From an uncultured Bacilli bacterium (lineage in GTDB: Bacteria > Bacillota_I > Bacilli_A > RF39 > UBA660): a stretch of DNA of 10,723 nt. The translations under genes were made by a program, and so were the position numbers. The stretch covers positions 1 through 10,723 of the forward strand of contig CALVWH010000084.1 of assembly GCA_944364705.1 (NCBI GenBank), written 5' to 3'. Each line of letters begins with the position of its first letter. The first letter of the stretch is position 1. The notes below the pieces were generated by a model. The model was not told the origin of the DNA, ran no database searches, and worked only from the letters and a program-made list of their open reading frames with translations. Below, in pieces: positions 1 to 6,970 of this stretch.

Positions 1-906
1 ATAAGATAACACATTTTCATAACAAAATCTTCGAGGAGATTGTTCACAGTCTTCTAATGTTTCATAAGCTTTTTCTTGTATTTGATATGATTCTTGCTCT
101 CTTTCGTAATTTGCTTGATTTGCTTTATCTTCTTCAAAATTTAATATTTTATCTAAAGCATTTACATTAGATTTTTTTGACGAATTTTTAATAACTTCTT
201 TATCAAAAACAGCCCGAACATCTACCGCTTGATAACTTCGAACATTCTTTACCTCTGCATATAATGTGTTTTGATCAATTTTTTTAATAACCCCATTTAA
301 AGGTCCATGTGCCCAAACGCGAAGTTCGTTTTGGTTGTTCGGAAATTCTATGGTTACTTTCAAAGTACCAATAGATTCTGATAATTGATCTCCAAGAACA
401 TTCCAAAATAATTCCCCAACATCTTCATGAGAAACGGCCATATTTTTAAGAACGTATTTTATATAGAAGGCTTCCTTCTTGGAATCCGGTAAAAAGATTC
501 GATAAGAAACTCCATCGGATAACGTATCTTCAGTATAAACGCCATAATCACCTTTTGAAGCGTCCGAAACCTTTTCGAATATTGTCTTCCCTTCTTTATT
601 AAAGTTAAAATTTGGATCAATATCAAAAGAGGCAATTTCCGAAAGCTCTATTCCACTCCCATTATGTAACTTACTACCTCCATAGAAATTAAGTTCTGGA
701 CGAAATTCATATAAATCATCATTTTTATATAAAATTTCTCGGTCCATCCCATTGTATTCTCCATTTAAATAAAAATACTCTTCAACTTGTAAATCTCCAT
801 TTTCTAATAAAAAGGCATGAACATAAAAGTTTTCAATTCCCGCTTCTGCCATTGCAAAAACTGGAAAAAGCAAAAATAATAAAATCGCAAACCATATTTT
901 TTTCAT
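1..906 (-). CDS. DUF2207 domain-containing secreted/membrane protein, C-terminal part beyond window
   Basis: The frame is open from an ATG at 906 to the window edge, giving 302 residues with no stop, so the 3' part is missing. Residues 1-20 (MKKIWFAILLFLLFPVFAMA) form a typical signal peptide with likely cleavage after an Ala near 18-20. The mature part matches the DUF2207 pattern as I know it: an early 'NGDLQVEEYFYLNGEYNGMDRE' type segment, a central 'YRIFLPD' and 'IKYVLKN' stretch, then 'GELFWNVLG' and 'RVWAHGPLNG'. The visible end is a charged Glu/Gln/Arg-rich linker; family members then usually have membrane segments and a low-complexity tail, which cannot be seen here. DUF2207 proteins are surface-exposed membrane proteins of unknown function. 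An SD-like AGAGGA stands 9 bases before the ATG, and an extended -10 promoter lies just upstream, so it is probably transcribed alone or first in its unit. The family call is confident; the role is not known. Confidence 0.85.
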   Translation of the reverse strand, partial: MKKIWFAILLFLLFPVFAMAEAGIENFYVHAFLLENGDLQVEEYFYLNGEYNGMDREILYKNDDLYEFRPELNFYGGSKLHNGSGIELSEIASFDIDPNFNFNKEGKTIFEKVSDASKGDYGVYTEDTLSDGVSYRIFLPDSKKEAFYIKYVLKNMAVSHEDVGELFWNVLGDQLSESIGTLKVTIEFPNNQNELRVWAHGPLNGVIKKIDQNTLYAEVKNVRSYQAVDVRAVFDKEVIKNSSKKSNVNALDKILNFEEDKANQANYEREQESYQIQEKAYETLEDCEQSPRRFCYENVLSY

Positions 907-927
907 ATACACTCATCCTCTATATTG

Positions 928-936
928 ATTATAACA
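928..936 (-). promoter_or_regulatory. Extended -10 promoter for the DUF2207 gene
   Basis: On the minus strand, TGT-TATAAT (936 to 928) is a perfect extended -10 element, 21 bases upstream of the ATG at 906. I see no good -35 hexamer at 16-18 bases spacing (TCTATA at best), which is common for extended -10 promoters. Confidence 0.6.
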
Positions 937-1037
937 TGAAAATTAGAAAATATAGATTACTAATAACAAAATTTTTTCTTAATTTTTATAAATAGCCTTT
1001 AAAGAATTTTATTTTCGTCTTAGCTTATGTATTCCTT

Positions 1038-2288
1038 TTATCTTTTATATTTGAAAATTTTTCCCTTTTCCCAAAATTCTTTTAGAATGTCTGGTCTTAT
1101 TTCATCACTTTTTTTCTCTTGAATTTGTATTTTCAAAATATCACCTTCAAGAAAAGGCTCATTTAAAATTTCTAACGAAGGATAATGGTAACAAGCCCTA
1201 CGAAAAATTCTAAGAAAATTTTCAGTGGTTGCTTTACTAATAAAATCTTCTTTTTCGAAAATTCTTTCATACCAATCTTTCGCATATAGAAAATCATTTT
1301 TACTTCTATTTATTGGATCTCTTTCATAAATTTCTTTCTGTTCTTCATATTGAATTTTTGCCTTGCTTGCCAGTTGTTTATGATAATCATAAGCAAGTAC
1401 ATGATAAACAGGAACTTCAATCTGATAAATTTTTTCGTCTTTTAATAAGGAAAGAAATACCAAAAGAGAGAATAAAGATCCCGGGTAAACATCCGATATA
1501 TTTTCTACATAGTCTGTACTTTTTCCTTCTTTATATTTTTGATATTCTTGGGATTCTTCTTTCCAAACATTTTTATTTAATTTATAAAGAAAGCGTTCAA
1601 CTTCTTTCAAAGAGCAGCTTCCTTCTTTTTTTTGAATGGCTCCAATTTCACATTTTTTTTGCTTTCCTGTTTGATAAATATCATAACGAACCAAAGGGAG
1701 AGTATGATATTCATCTCCTTTCCAAAGACGAATTTGCAAGGCTTTATGATTTTCATCATAAGTCATTCCCATAAGATTTTGAACACTAATTTCATATGGC
1801 CCAAACGTTCCAATTATAGCTTCTTCTTGATATTTTTCAAACGTTTCATCTTCTAAGAAAGCAATTTGCTTTTTTAAGAAGTATTCTACATCATGAAAGT
1901 CTTTTGGTGTCATTCGAAGAAAAATTCTTTGAAATAAGAGATATTGTAAATGTCTGAGGGAATAATCTTCATGATACCGTTTGTGATATTCTTGAAGTTT
2001 TTCTGATAATTTTAATAAGGAAGAAAAAAACAAAAGTGCATTTTTTACATAAATTCGTGGAGTCTGATTATCATTTTCTTTTTTCAAACACATGAGCGAC
2101 TCCTCTGTAATAAACGGGCGTAAGTATTGATCATTTTTCACAGGATGATCTTTTAAATAATGAAAATATTGTATTGCTTTTTCAGAAAAAGAGAAATAAA
2201 GCTTAGGAATTTCTTCTTCTCTTATAATTTCTGGTAGAATACTTGCGATAAAAAATTGAATCGTTTCTTCTAAAGTTTCTTTTTGCAT
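1038..2288 (-). CDS. Hypothetical protein, 416 aa, no family recognised
   Basis: I do not recognise this protein. It is 416 residues, rich in Lys, Glu, Tyr and Phe, with no signal peptide and no clear membrane helix; the most hydrophobic stretch is near residues 270-285 (GSLFSLLVFLSLL) and is probably buried core. It looks like a soluble, largely helical N-terminal half (residues 1-155) followed by a mixed alpha/beta part with a possible strand segment around 'ALQIRLWKG'. No catalytic motif stands out. The start is well supported: TAAGGAG is placed 5 bases before the ATG. It lies 26 bases after the stop of the 133-aa gene upstream and shares that gene's promoter, but a small terminator-like hairpin sits in the gap. 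It ends in TAA and I see no convincing terminator behind it. Trp codons are all TGG. Confidence 0.85.
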   Translation of the reverse strand: MQKETLEETIQFFIASILPEIIREEEIPKLYFSFSEKAIQYFHYLKDHPVKNDQYLRPFITEESLMCLKKENDNQTPRIYVKNALLFFSSLLKLSEKLQEYHKRYHEDYSLRHLQYLLFQRIFLRMTPKDFHDVEYFLKKQIAFLEDETFEKYQEEAIIGTFGPYEISVQNLMGMTYDENHKALQIRLWKGDEYHTLPLVRYDIYQTGKQKKCEIGAIQKKEGSCSLKEVERFLYKLNKNVWKEESQEYQKYKEGKSTDYVENISDVYPGSLFSLLVFLSLLKDEKIYQIEVPVYHVLAYDYHKQLASKAKIQYEEQKEIYERDPINRSKNDFLYAKDWYERIFEKEDFISKATTENFLRIFRRACYHYPSLEILNEPFLEGDILKIQIQEKKSDEIRPDILKEFWEKGKIFKYKR

Positions 2289-2301
2289 AACTTCTCCTTA
2301 C

Positions 2302-2324
2302 AAAAAAATACCACTTAGGGTATT
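2302..2324 (-). terminator. Small intrinsic terminator-like hairpin at the end of the 133-aa gene
   Basis: Minus strand: AATACC, loop CTAAGT, GGTATT, then a T run (7 Ts in all, 2308-2302, the first 2 inside the stem). The 6-bp stem has two G-C pairs next to the loop, and the loop holds the TAA stop codon of the upstream gene. It is weak, so it may act as a partial terminator (attenuator) before the 416-aa gene, whose SD follows directly. Confidence 0.45.
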
Positions 2325-2716
2325 ATTACTTTAAAATTGTTTGATAAACAAAAAATCTTTTCTTTTACAGGATGTTTTACTCGTTGATAAACGCTTTTGA
2401 TTGCGGGATAGATCAAAACATTTAAATTTTCTTCAAATGGTCTTGTGTAAAAATATAATTGATCTAGCTCTAATCCATATCCTAAAATCAAAGAAATTTT
2501 CCTTTGATCTAATTGAAATTCTTTTATCAAACGTTTTTTCGCTTTATGAATAATTGCGTGATTTTTTCTATAAAAAACGTGAAAGGAACGTCTTTGAAAC
2601 TCTTCATTTGTTTCTTTTTTTTCTTTAGTTAAACGAATTTCTTTCACTAAATTTTCTTTTTCTTCTAATAAATAATTTTCAAATACCCATCGATAATACT
2701 CTGGTGTATTTTCCAT
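2315..2716 (-). CDS. Hypothetical protein, 133 aa, no family recognised
   Basis: I do not recognise this small, basic, probably cytosolic protein. Residues 1-70 are highly charged and likely helical (ENYLLEEKENLVKEIRLTKEKK; spaced Lys/Arg pairs at 'HKAKKRLIKEF'), and the C-terminal 60 residues look like a compact alpha/beta part ('ISLILGYGLELDQLYFYTRPF', 'NVLIYPAIKSVYQ'). There is no signal peptide or membrane helix. GAGGTG lies 5-6 bases before the ATG, and a near-consensus sigma-A promoter is directly upstream, so this is the first gene of a two-gene unit with the 416-aa protein. A small gene before a larger one of unknown function would fit a partner pair, but nothing in the sequence proves this. 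Its TAA stop lies in the loop of a hairpin followed by a T run. Confidence 0.8.
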   Translation of the reverse strand: MENTPEYYRWVFENYLLEEKENLVKEIRLTKEKKETNEEFQRRSFHVFYRKNHAIIHKAKKRLIKEFQLDQRKISLILGYGLELDQLYFYTRPFEENLNVLIYPAIKSVYQRVKHPVKEKIFCLSNNFKVIIP

Positions 2717-2736
2717 TGTCTCACCTCGTATAAAAT

Positions 2737-2765
2737 ATTATAAAGCAAAATTTTTATTTTGTAAA
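2737..2765 (-). promoter_or_regulatory. Sigma-A type promoter for the 133-aa/416-aa gene pair
   Basis: Minus strand TTTACA (2765-2760), a 17-base spacer, then TATAAT (2742-2737). One mismatch to consensus in the -35 and none in the -10, with ideal spacing. It lies 20 bases upstream of the ATG at 2716 and just after the stop of the GNAT gene, so it marks the start of a separate unit. It is the best-matching promoter in the window. Confidence 0.75.
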
Positions 2766-2785
2766 GTTGACGATTTATCGCACAT

Positions 2786-3298
2786 TTATATTTCTTTTTT
2801 CATGATGTATCTTATAAATCCTCCATACATATATTTTTTCTTATACCTTTGATATCCAATGTTTTCTAAACTTTTAAGGCTTGCTAAATTATCTGGATGT
2901 ACGGTTGCATAAGAATATTTTATTTTAGGATCTATCTTTTTCATTTGTTTTTCCGCTTCTAAAATCATTTTTTGTTCCAAATGATTTCCACGATACGCTT
3001 CTAAAACGCCAGCATTATCCATTTCAATGGAAACTTCTAACTCTTCTTTTGATATTTCTTTTGCAAGTTCACAAGTTGGGGCTATATATCGTTCAACAAT
3101 TAAAAAGGCAATCATTTTTTCTCCATCCAAAGCTTTCATGAGGATAGATCCATGATTAAGCTTATCTAGAATTTTTTCATACTTTAGTAAGTCAATGGAA
3201 TACCATTCTTTATGTTCCATGTTGGAACGAATAGAAGTTCCTAATTCAATAACTTGTTTGATATCTTCGATGGAACCTTCTACAATTTTAAAATTCAT
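2786..3298 (-). CDS. GNAT-family N-acetyltransferase
   Basis: A 170-residue protein of typical length for a single-domain GCN5-related acetyltransferase, which moves an acetyl group from acetyl-CoA to an amine. The acetyl-CoA binding motif A is seen at residues 97-111 (GVLEAYRGNHLEQKM) and motif B at 131-149 (ATVHPDN...SLENIGYQ), the usual 'HPDN-S---E--GF' signature. In the pyrophosphate loop the second Gly of R-G-x-G is replaced (RGNHL), a variation also seen in other members. The substrate cannot be told from sequence. The start is supported by GAGGGG 6 bases upstream. It follows ddl by 54 bases with no terminator or promoter that I can see, so it is probably the last gene of the long operon. 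Substrates related to cell wall or antibiotic resistance are possible from context only. Confidence 0.85.
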   Translation of the reverse strand: MNFKIVEGSIEDIKQVIELGTSIRSNMEHKEWYSIDLLKYEKILDKLNHGSILMKALDGEKMIAFLIVERYIAPTCELAKEISKEELEVSIEMDNAGVLEAYRGNHLEQKMILEAEKQMKKIDPKIKYSYATVHPDNLASLKSLENIGYQRYKKKYMYGGFIRYIMKKEI

Positions 3299-3352
3299 TT
3301 AATCCCCTCTTTTCATGATATGTTTTTTCTTCTTAAAAATGAAAAAAAGAAA

Positions 3353-4546
3353 TTAATGTAATTTCCCTTTCATTCCTTTCAAACCTTTCATTCCTTTTAC
3401 TCCATCATAATTACTTAAAATATTGGTATCAAAGGAATATGTTTTTTTACTTTTTTTCTTATATTCTTTAATAGCTAAAGTAATCATATCATCAAGTAAA
3501 GATGGATATTCTTTTCCTTTTGGTTCCCATAAGTAAAAAGCTAAAGATCCTGGAATGGTATTTGGTTCATTTACATAAATTTCTTTTGTTTTTTTGTTAA
3601 TCAAAAAATCAATACGGCATACACCAGATAAATTAAGCACTTTGAATGTTTTTTTCGCATAGGAAATGATTTTTTCACGGCTTTCTTTACTAATGCGAGC
3701 AGGAATAATTCGATTGGCAGAAGCCATTCCTTTTGATTTTTCTCCTTTACCATTTCCAATGTATTTTTCTTGGTAAGTTAAGAATTCTTCGCCACTCATA
3801 ACTTCTTCAATTTCGCTTGTTTCCATATGCTCATAATCTCCAAGGACACTACAATTAACTTCGACTAAGTTTTCAATTAATTTTTCAACAACGATTTTAT
3901 CATCATAATTCATAGCTTCGGAAATTGCTTCTTCTAATTCTTTTTCTTTTTTTACTACGGTAATCCCTACACTACTTCCTAGCGTTGCTGGTTTTACAAT
4001 TACTGGATATCCTAATTTTTTTATTTCTTTTTGGATATCTTCTTTATAGTTTAAATATTCGGTATCGTAAAACCATGTATATGGAACGACTGGAAGACCT
4101 TCTTCTTTCATAACTTGTTTCATAACAACTTTATCTTGTCCCATAGCAGCTCCTAAGATTTTTGGCCCAACATATGGAATTCCAATGGTTTCTAAATATC
4201 CAGCTAAGGATCCATCTTCTGCATTATTTCCATGAACGATTGGAAAAGCAATATCAATATCCGTAATAATTCTTTTAAAGAATCCTAAAGATTGTAGATA
4301 GAAGTGATCTCCCTTTTTAAATAAAACACAGCGTTTTGCATAATGTTTTAACGTATCAAAATCTTTATAAATATCAATTTCTTTTAACATTTTTCCTGTA
4401 TATCAAATACTATCTTTATCAATATAGATCGTGATTATTTCGTATTTTTCTTCATTCATAAATCCCATTGCTTGAACAGCAGATATAATACTTACCTCAT
4501 GTTCAACGGTTTTTCCTCCAAAAATTACACCAACTTTTATTTTCAT
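3353..4546 (-). CDS. ddl: D-alanine--D-alanine ligase with an in-frame TGA at codon 48
   Basis: ATP-grasp ligase joining two D-Ala for peptidoglycan precursors. I take the start at 4546 because GAGGTG lies 6 bases upstream and the frame encodes the canonical N-terminus: VIFGGKTVEHEVS (residues 8-19; E15 equals the D-Ala-binding Glu of E. coli DdlB). Codon 48 (4405-4403) is TGA, in the context DKDSI-TGA-YTGKML, where Ddl proteins usually have Trp. Downstream the protein is normal and full length (397 codons): HGNNAEDG at 105-112, VKPATLGSSVG near 184-194, QEKY at 259-262, RIDF near 311-314 and the metal-binding VNEPNTIPGS near 325-334. The tail KGMKGLKGMKGKLH is a short Lys-Gly repeat. A product from the ATG at 4390 (345 aa) would lack the N-terminal substrate-binding motif and has only a weak AGGA before it. 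So either the TGA is decoded as Trp, or it is an error or a nonsense mutation. The gene follows murF by 49 bases. Confidence 0.88.
4403..4405 (-). other. In-frame TGA codon at a conserved Trp position of ddl
   Basis: Minus strand codon 48 of the ddl frame that starts at 4546. It lies between ...TAT-ATT-GAT-AAA-GAT-AGT-ATT and TAT-ACA-GGA-AAA-ATG. The expected codon, judged from Ddl/Van ligases with a motif like 'I-K-G-W', is TGG, so a single G-to-A difference explains it. Confidence 0.85.
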
Positions 4547-4552
4547 TTTTTA

Positions 4553-4558
4553 CACCTC
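4553..4558 (-). promoter_or_regulatory. Ribosome binding site that decides the ddl start
   Basis: Minus strand GAGGTG, 6 bases before the ATG at 4546. It is as strong as the sites of neighbouring genes, and supports translation of ddl from upstream of the in-frame TGA. The later ATG at 4390 has only AGGA 4-5 bases before it. Confidence 0.7.
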
Positions 4559-4595
4559 ACTATTATTATAACGCATTTTTTGAAATTTCTACCTT

Positions 4596-6182
4596 TTATT
4601 TTTCTTCTAATAAAATATCTGGTAAATCATTTTCTAAAAGTGCATATGTATTTTTTTCTTTTAATTTCATAATTAGTGGAAAGGCTTCTTTCACATCTTC
4701 TAAAATATAAATCTTGTTTGAATTATATTTTTTTTCTAATGAACCATCGTAAATTGGTTTGGTTTGTTTCTTTCCTACTAAGATGACTGCATCACAAACA
4801 GAAGCAATTTGTTTTCCAAATTCTTTATTATACTCGTACTGCTTTTCTCCAAGTTCAATCATTCCAGGAGTCACAATAATTTTTTTCCCTGGCATTAAAT
4901 CAAGGACTTCTAAAGCCATTTTTGCTCCAACAGGATTTGAATTATATGCATCATCGATAATGGTAATCTCACCCATTCTTTTTAATTCTAGACGATGTTC
5001 TACGGCATTTACTTTTTTTACACCATGGATTAATTGTTCCATAGGAATCGAAAGTTCTCTTCCTAAAGCAATGCTTGCTAAAATATTATAGATGTTTGCT
5101 TTCCCTAAGAGTTTTGTCTCAAAAGCATAGCTTTTTTTATCTCCTTTAAATTTACAATCGAATTTCATTCCATGTTCGGATACTTTTATATTGGTAGCAA
5201 GCACATCTGCTTTTTCATTTTCGATTCCAATCCAAACGATTTTACAAGAGTTTTTGAGTTTATATTCTACTTGTAAAGGATCGTCCATATTTAGAATCCC
5301 AATCCCATCTTTTGGCAGGGATTCAATTAATTCAAATTTTCCTTCTTGAATATTTTTTTGTGATCCAAAACTTTCTAAATGAGCCGTACCAATCTTTGTT
5401 AAAATCCCATACGTTGGATGCATCATCTCACAAAGCTCTTTAATTTCTCCTTTTTTAAAGGCACCCATTTCGGCAATAAAATAATCATTAAATTTATCTA
5501 AAAAGTTATTAATGGATAACATCATACCCATAGGAGTATTATAATTTTTTGGTGTTTTAAATACATTATATTTTGTACTTAAAACATCGTATAAAATATT
5601 TTTACTGCTTGTTTTCCCATAGCTTCCAGTAATTCCAATTACTTTTAGATTTTGCATGCTTCGAAGTTTATGAATTGCTTTTCGTTTATAATAATAGGAT
5701 ACAAATTTTTCAATAGGAATATTAATGATATTTGCAACTACTACATAAAAAGGCAAAACATAAATAGAAAGAGCAAAAAAGAAATAGAACAAATAAAGAT
5801 TGATTCCAGGATAAAAAATCAGTCCAAAAATATAAGGAAGTAAATATAAAATGAACAAAGTTACCACTAATCTTCGAATTCTTTTGGTGAATTTTAAAGA
5901 TAACTTATTTTGTCTCTTTTTTGATTTTTCTTTCGTTAATAAATAAAAGTAAAAAGCAAAAATTAACAAAGCATGTGTTTGAAAATTAACGTAAATAAGA
6001 AGAATAAAAAGCAAAAAAAACAATTCGATTTGGAAAAAAAGTTTCTTTTTATTTTTCCAAATCCAATATAAATATCGATGATCATTATCGTACCAATTTT
6101 GCTGAAGCATTTGTAATTGATTTTTTGCTTTCATCCCCAAATAAATCCAAGCTGGAATGGTTGATAAAATTAAATATATCAT
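4596..6182 (-). CDS. murF: MurF-type Mur ligase with an N-terminal multi-pass membrane domain
   Basis: 528 residues. MurF adds D-Ala-D-Ala to the UDP-MurNAc-tripeptide, using the product of the next gene. Residues 1-155 carry about five hydrophobic segments (near 1-16, 48-65, 69-83, 104-124, 128-152) with basic stretches between, replacing the usual soluble UDP-binding domain 1. From about 178 the Mur ligase core begins: P-loop GSYGKTSSK (186-194), NTPMG (215-219), EMG (238-240), GTAHLESFGS (265-274), EGKFE with the likely carbamylated K282, EHRLE (395-399) and DDAYNSNP (410-417), then the C-terminal domain with TPGMIELG (438-445). DDAYNSNP and GTAHLE point to MurF rather than MurC/D/E. The start is clear: AGGAG 6 bases before the ATG, and the SD overlaps the TAG stop of the hydrolase gene, so translation is probably coupled. 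Other reading: a MurF-like ligase of lipid-linked or non-canonical substrate. All five Trp codons are TGG. Confidence 0.85.
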   Translation of the reverse strand: MIYLILSTIPAWIYLGMKAKNQLQMLQQNWYDNDHRYLYWIWKNKKKLFFQIELFFLLFILLIYVNFQTHALLIFAFYFYLLTKEKSKKRQNKLSLKFTKRIRRLVVTLFILYLLPYIFGLIFYPGINLYLFYFFFALSIYVLPFYVVVANIINIPIEKFVSYYYKRKAIHKLRSMQNLKVIGITGSYGKTSSKNILYDVLSTKYNVFKTPKNYNTPMGMMLSINNFLDKFNDYFIAEMGAFKKGEIKELCEMMHPTYGILTKIGTAHLESFGSQKNIQEGKFELIESLPKDGIGILNMDDPLQVEYKLKNSCKIVWIGIENEKADVLATNIKVSEHGMKFDCKFKGDKKSYAFETKLLGKANIYNILASIALGRELSIPMEQLIHGVKKVNAVEHRLELKRMGEITIIDDAYNSNPVGAKMALEVLDLMPGKKIIVTPGMIELGEKQYEYNKEFGKQIASVCDAVILVGKKQTKPIYDGSLEKKYNSNKIYILEDVKEAFPLIMKLKEKNTYALLENDLPDILLEEK

Positions 6183-6191
6183 GATTTTCTC

Positions 6192-6941
6192 CTATCTAAA
6201 AAAACTTCGTAAGATGGAAATCACTCTTCCTAAAAATTCTAAGTAAGCATAATGAGTTCCACCTTCTAAAACAACAACGCCACCGTCGGATACCAATTTT
6301 TCTAATTCATAAGCTTCTTCTAAAGGTACTTCGGTATCACAGTCTCCCCAAATAAAAAGACAAGGACAAGATATTTTTTTCACGTCTTCCGTAAGGTCTG
6401 TATTTACATGACCAACTAAAATCTCTCGCATAATTGGACTAGCGTTTCGATAATCGGTACTTCCCATATGTTTTTTCGCAAATCCTTCTAATTTATTAAT
6501 GACAGGAACTTTTTTCAAAAATTTTAAAGTTTTCATTTTCATCGTTTCTTTTTTTACGTGTTTTTTATAAGGGCTTGCTAATAAAACAATACGGTCTACG
6601 TTATATTGACTAGCATATAGTAAAGTAAGTTTTCCTCCGAAAGAATGTCCAATCAAAATTGGATTTTTTACTTTTTCTTCTTTTAAAAGAGTATGAATGA
6701 TAGAAACGTAATCTTGTAACGTTAATACTCGATCTGGGATTTCACTTTCTCCAAAGCCTGGTAAATCCAAAATGATGATTCGATATTCTTTTGAAAATTT
6801 ATCTGCTAATGGACGCATCATAGCAATGTTTTGACCCCACCCATGAAGAAATACAAGAACACCCTTTTCTTCTTTTCCATAATCTATATAATGAATGTTG
6901 AGATTGTTTATTTTTTTAATCATATTTTTCACCAAAACCAT
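6192..6941 (-). CDS. Alpha/beta-fold hydrolase
   Basis: 249 residues, the usual size for a single-domain alpha/beta hydrolase, cytosolic, substrate unknown. Visible elements: oxyanion region FLHGWGQ (31-37), DLPGFGES (59-66), nucleophile elbow GHSFGG (98-103, Ser100), acid in GDCDTEVP (199-206, probably Asp202) and the catalytic His in GGTHYAYLE (227-235). A helical lid lies around 125-165. The start is uncertain. The ATG at 6941 has no SD and overlaps the TATAAT of a probable promoter, while the ATG seven codons on (6923) has GGTG 7 bases upstream, so a 243-aa protein from 6923 is at least as likely. Its TAG stop lies inside the SD of murF (TAGGAG), 9 bases before the murF ATG, a tight coupling. 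Its place before murF and ddl suggests a link to envelope metabolism, by context only. Confidence 0.88.
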   Translation of the reverse strand: MVLVKNMIKKINNLNIHYIDYGKEEKGVLVFLHGWGQNIAMMRPLADKFSKEYRIIILDLPGFGESEIPDRVLTLQDYVSIIHTLLKEEKVKNPILIGHSFGGKLTLLYASQYNVDRIVLLASPYKKHVKKETMKMKTLKFLKKVPVINKLEGFAKKHMGSTDYRNASPIMREILVGHVNTDLTEDVKKISCPCLFIWGDCDTEVPLEEAYELEKLVSDGGVVVLEGGTHYAYLEFLGRVISILRSFFR

Positions 6942-6948
6942 TATACCA
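6940..6948 (-). promoter_or_regulatory. Possible internal extended -10 promoter before the hydrolase gene
   Basis: Minus strand TGG-TATAAT (6948-6940) fits an extended -10. No -35 is recognisable at 17 bases. It overlaps the first possible ATG of the hydrolase and could drive hydrolase-murF-ddl-GNAT separately from the nfeD promoter, translating from the ATG at 6923 on a very short leader. Confidence 0.4.
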
Positions 6949-6970
6949 TTGATACGTCAAAAAATATAGA

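Noticed and set aside
907..1037. Terminator for the 416-aa gene
   Set aside because: The gap is AT-rich with several A and T runs, but I found no stem of useful length next to a T run on the minus strand.
1313..1774. Plus-strand open frame of 153 codons inside the 416-aa gene
   Set aside because: It is antisense to a gene with a good SD and promoter, is made of low-complexity Phe/Leu/Ile runs from the reversed Lys/Glu codons, and has no ribosome site worth noting. The other plus-strand frames have the same origin.
2769..2782. Short palindrome CGAT-TT-ATCG after the GNAT gene as a terminator
   Set aside because: Only four base pairs around a two-base centre and no T run on the minus strand.
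3353..4390. Ddl as a complete 345-aa protein starting at 4390
   Set aside because: The same frame upstream encodes the conserved Ddl N-terminus with a strong SD at 4553-4558. The 345-aa form would lack the FGGK/EHEVS segment, and its own start has only a weak AGGA.
4403..4405. TGA in ddl as a selenocysteine codon
   Set aside because: The position is occupied by Trp, not Cys, in the family, it is not catalytic, and I see no selenocysteine genes or obvious insertion hairpin just downstream.
4561..4573. TATAAT-like sequence between murF and ddl as a promoter
   Set aside because: The -10 is good, but no -35 and no TGn extension can be seen, and in such AT-rich DNA the hexamer alone is expected by chance.
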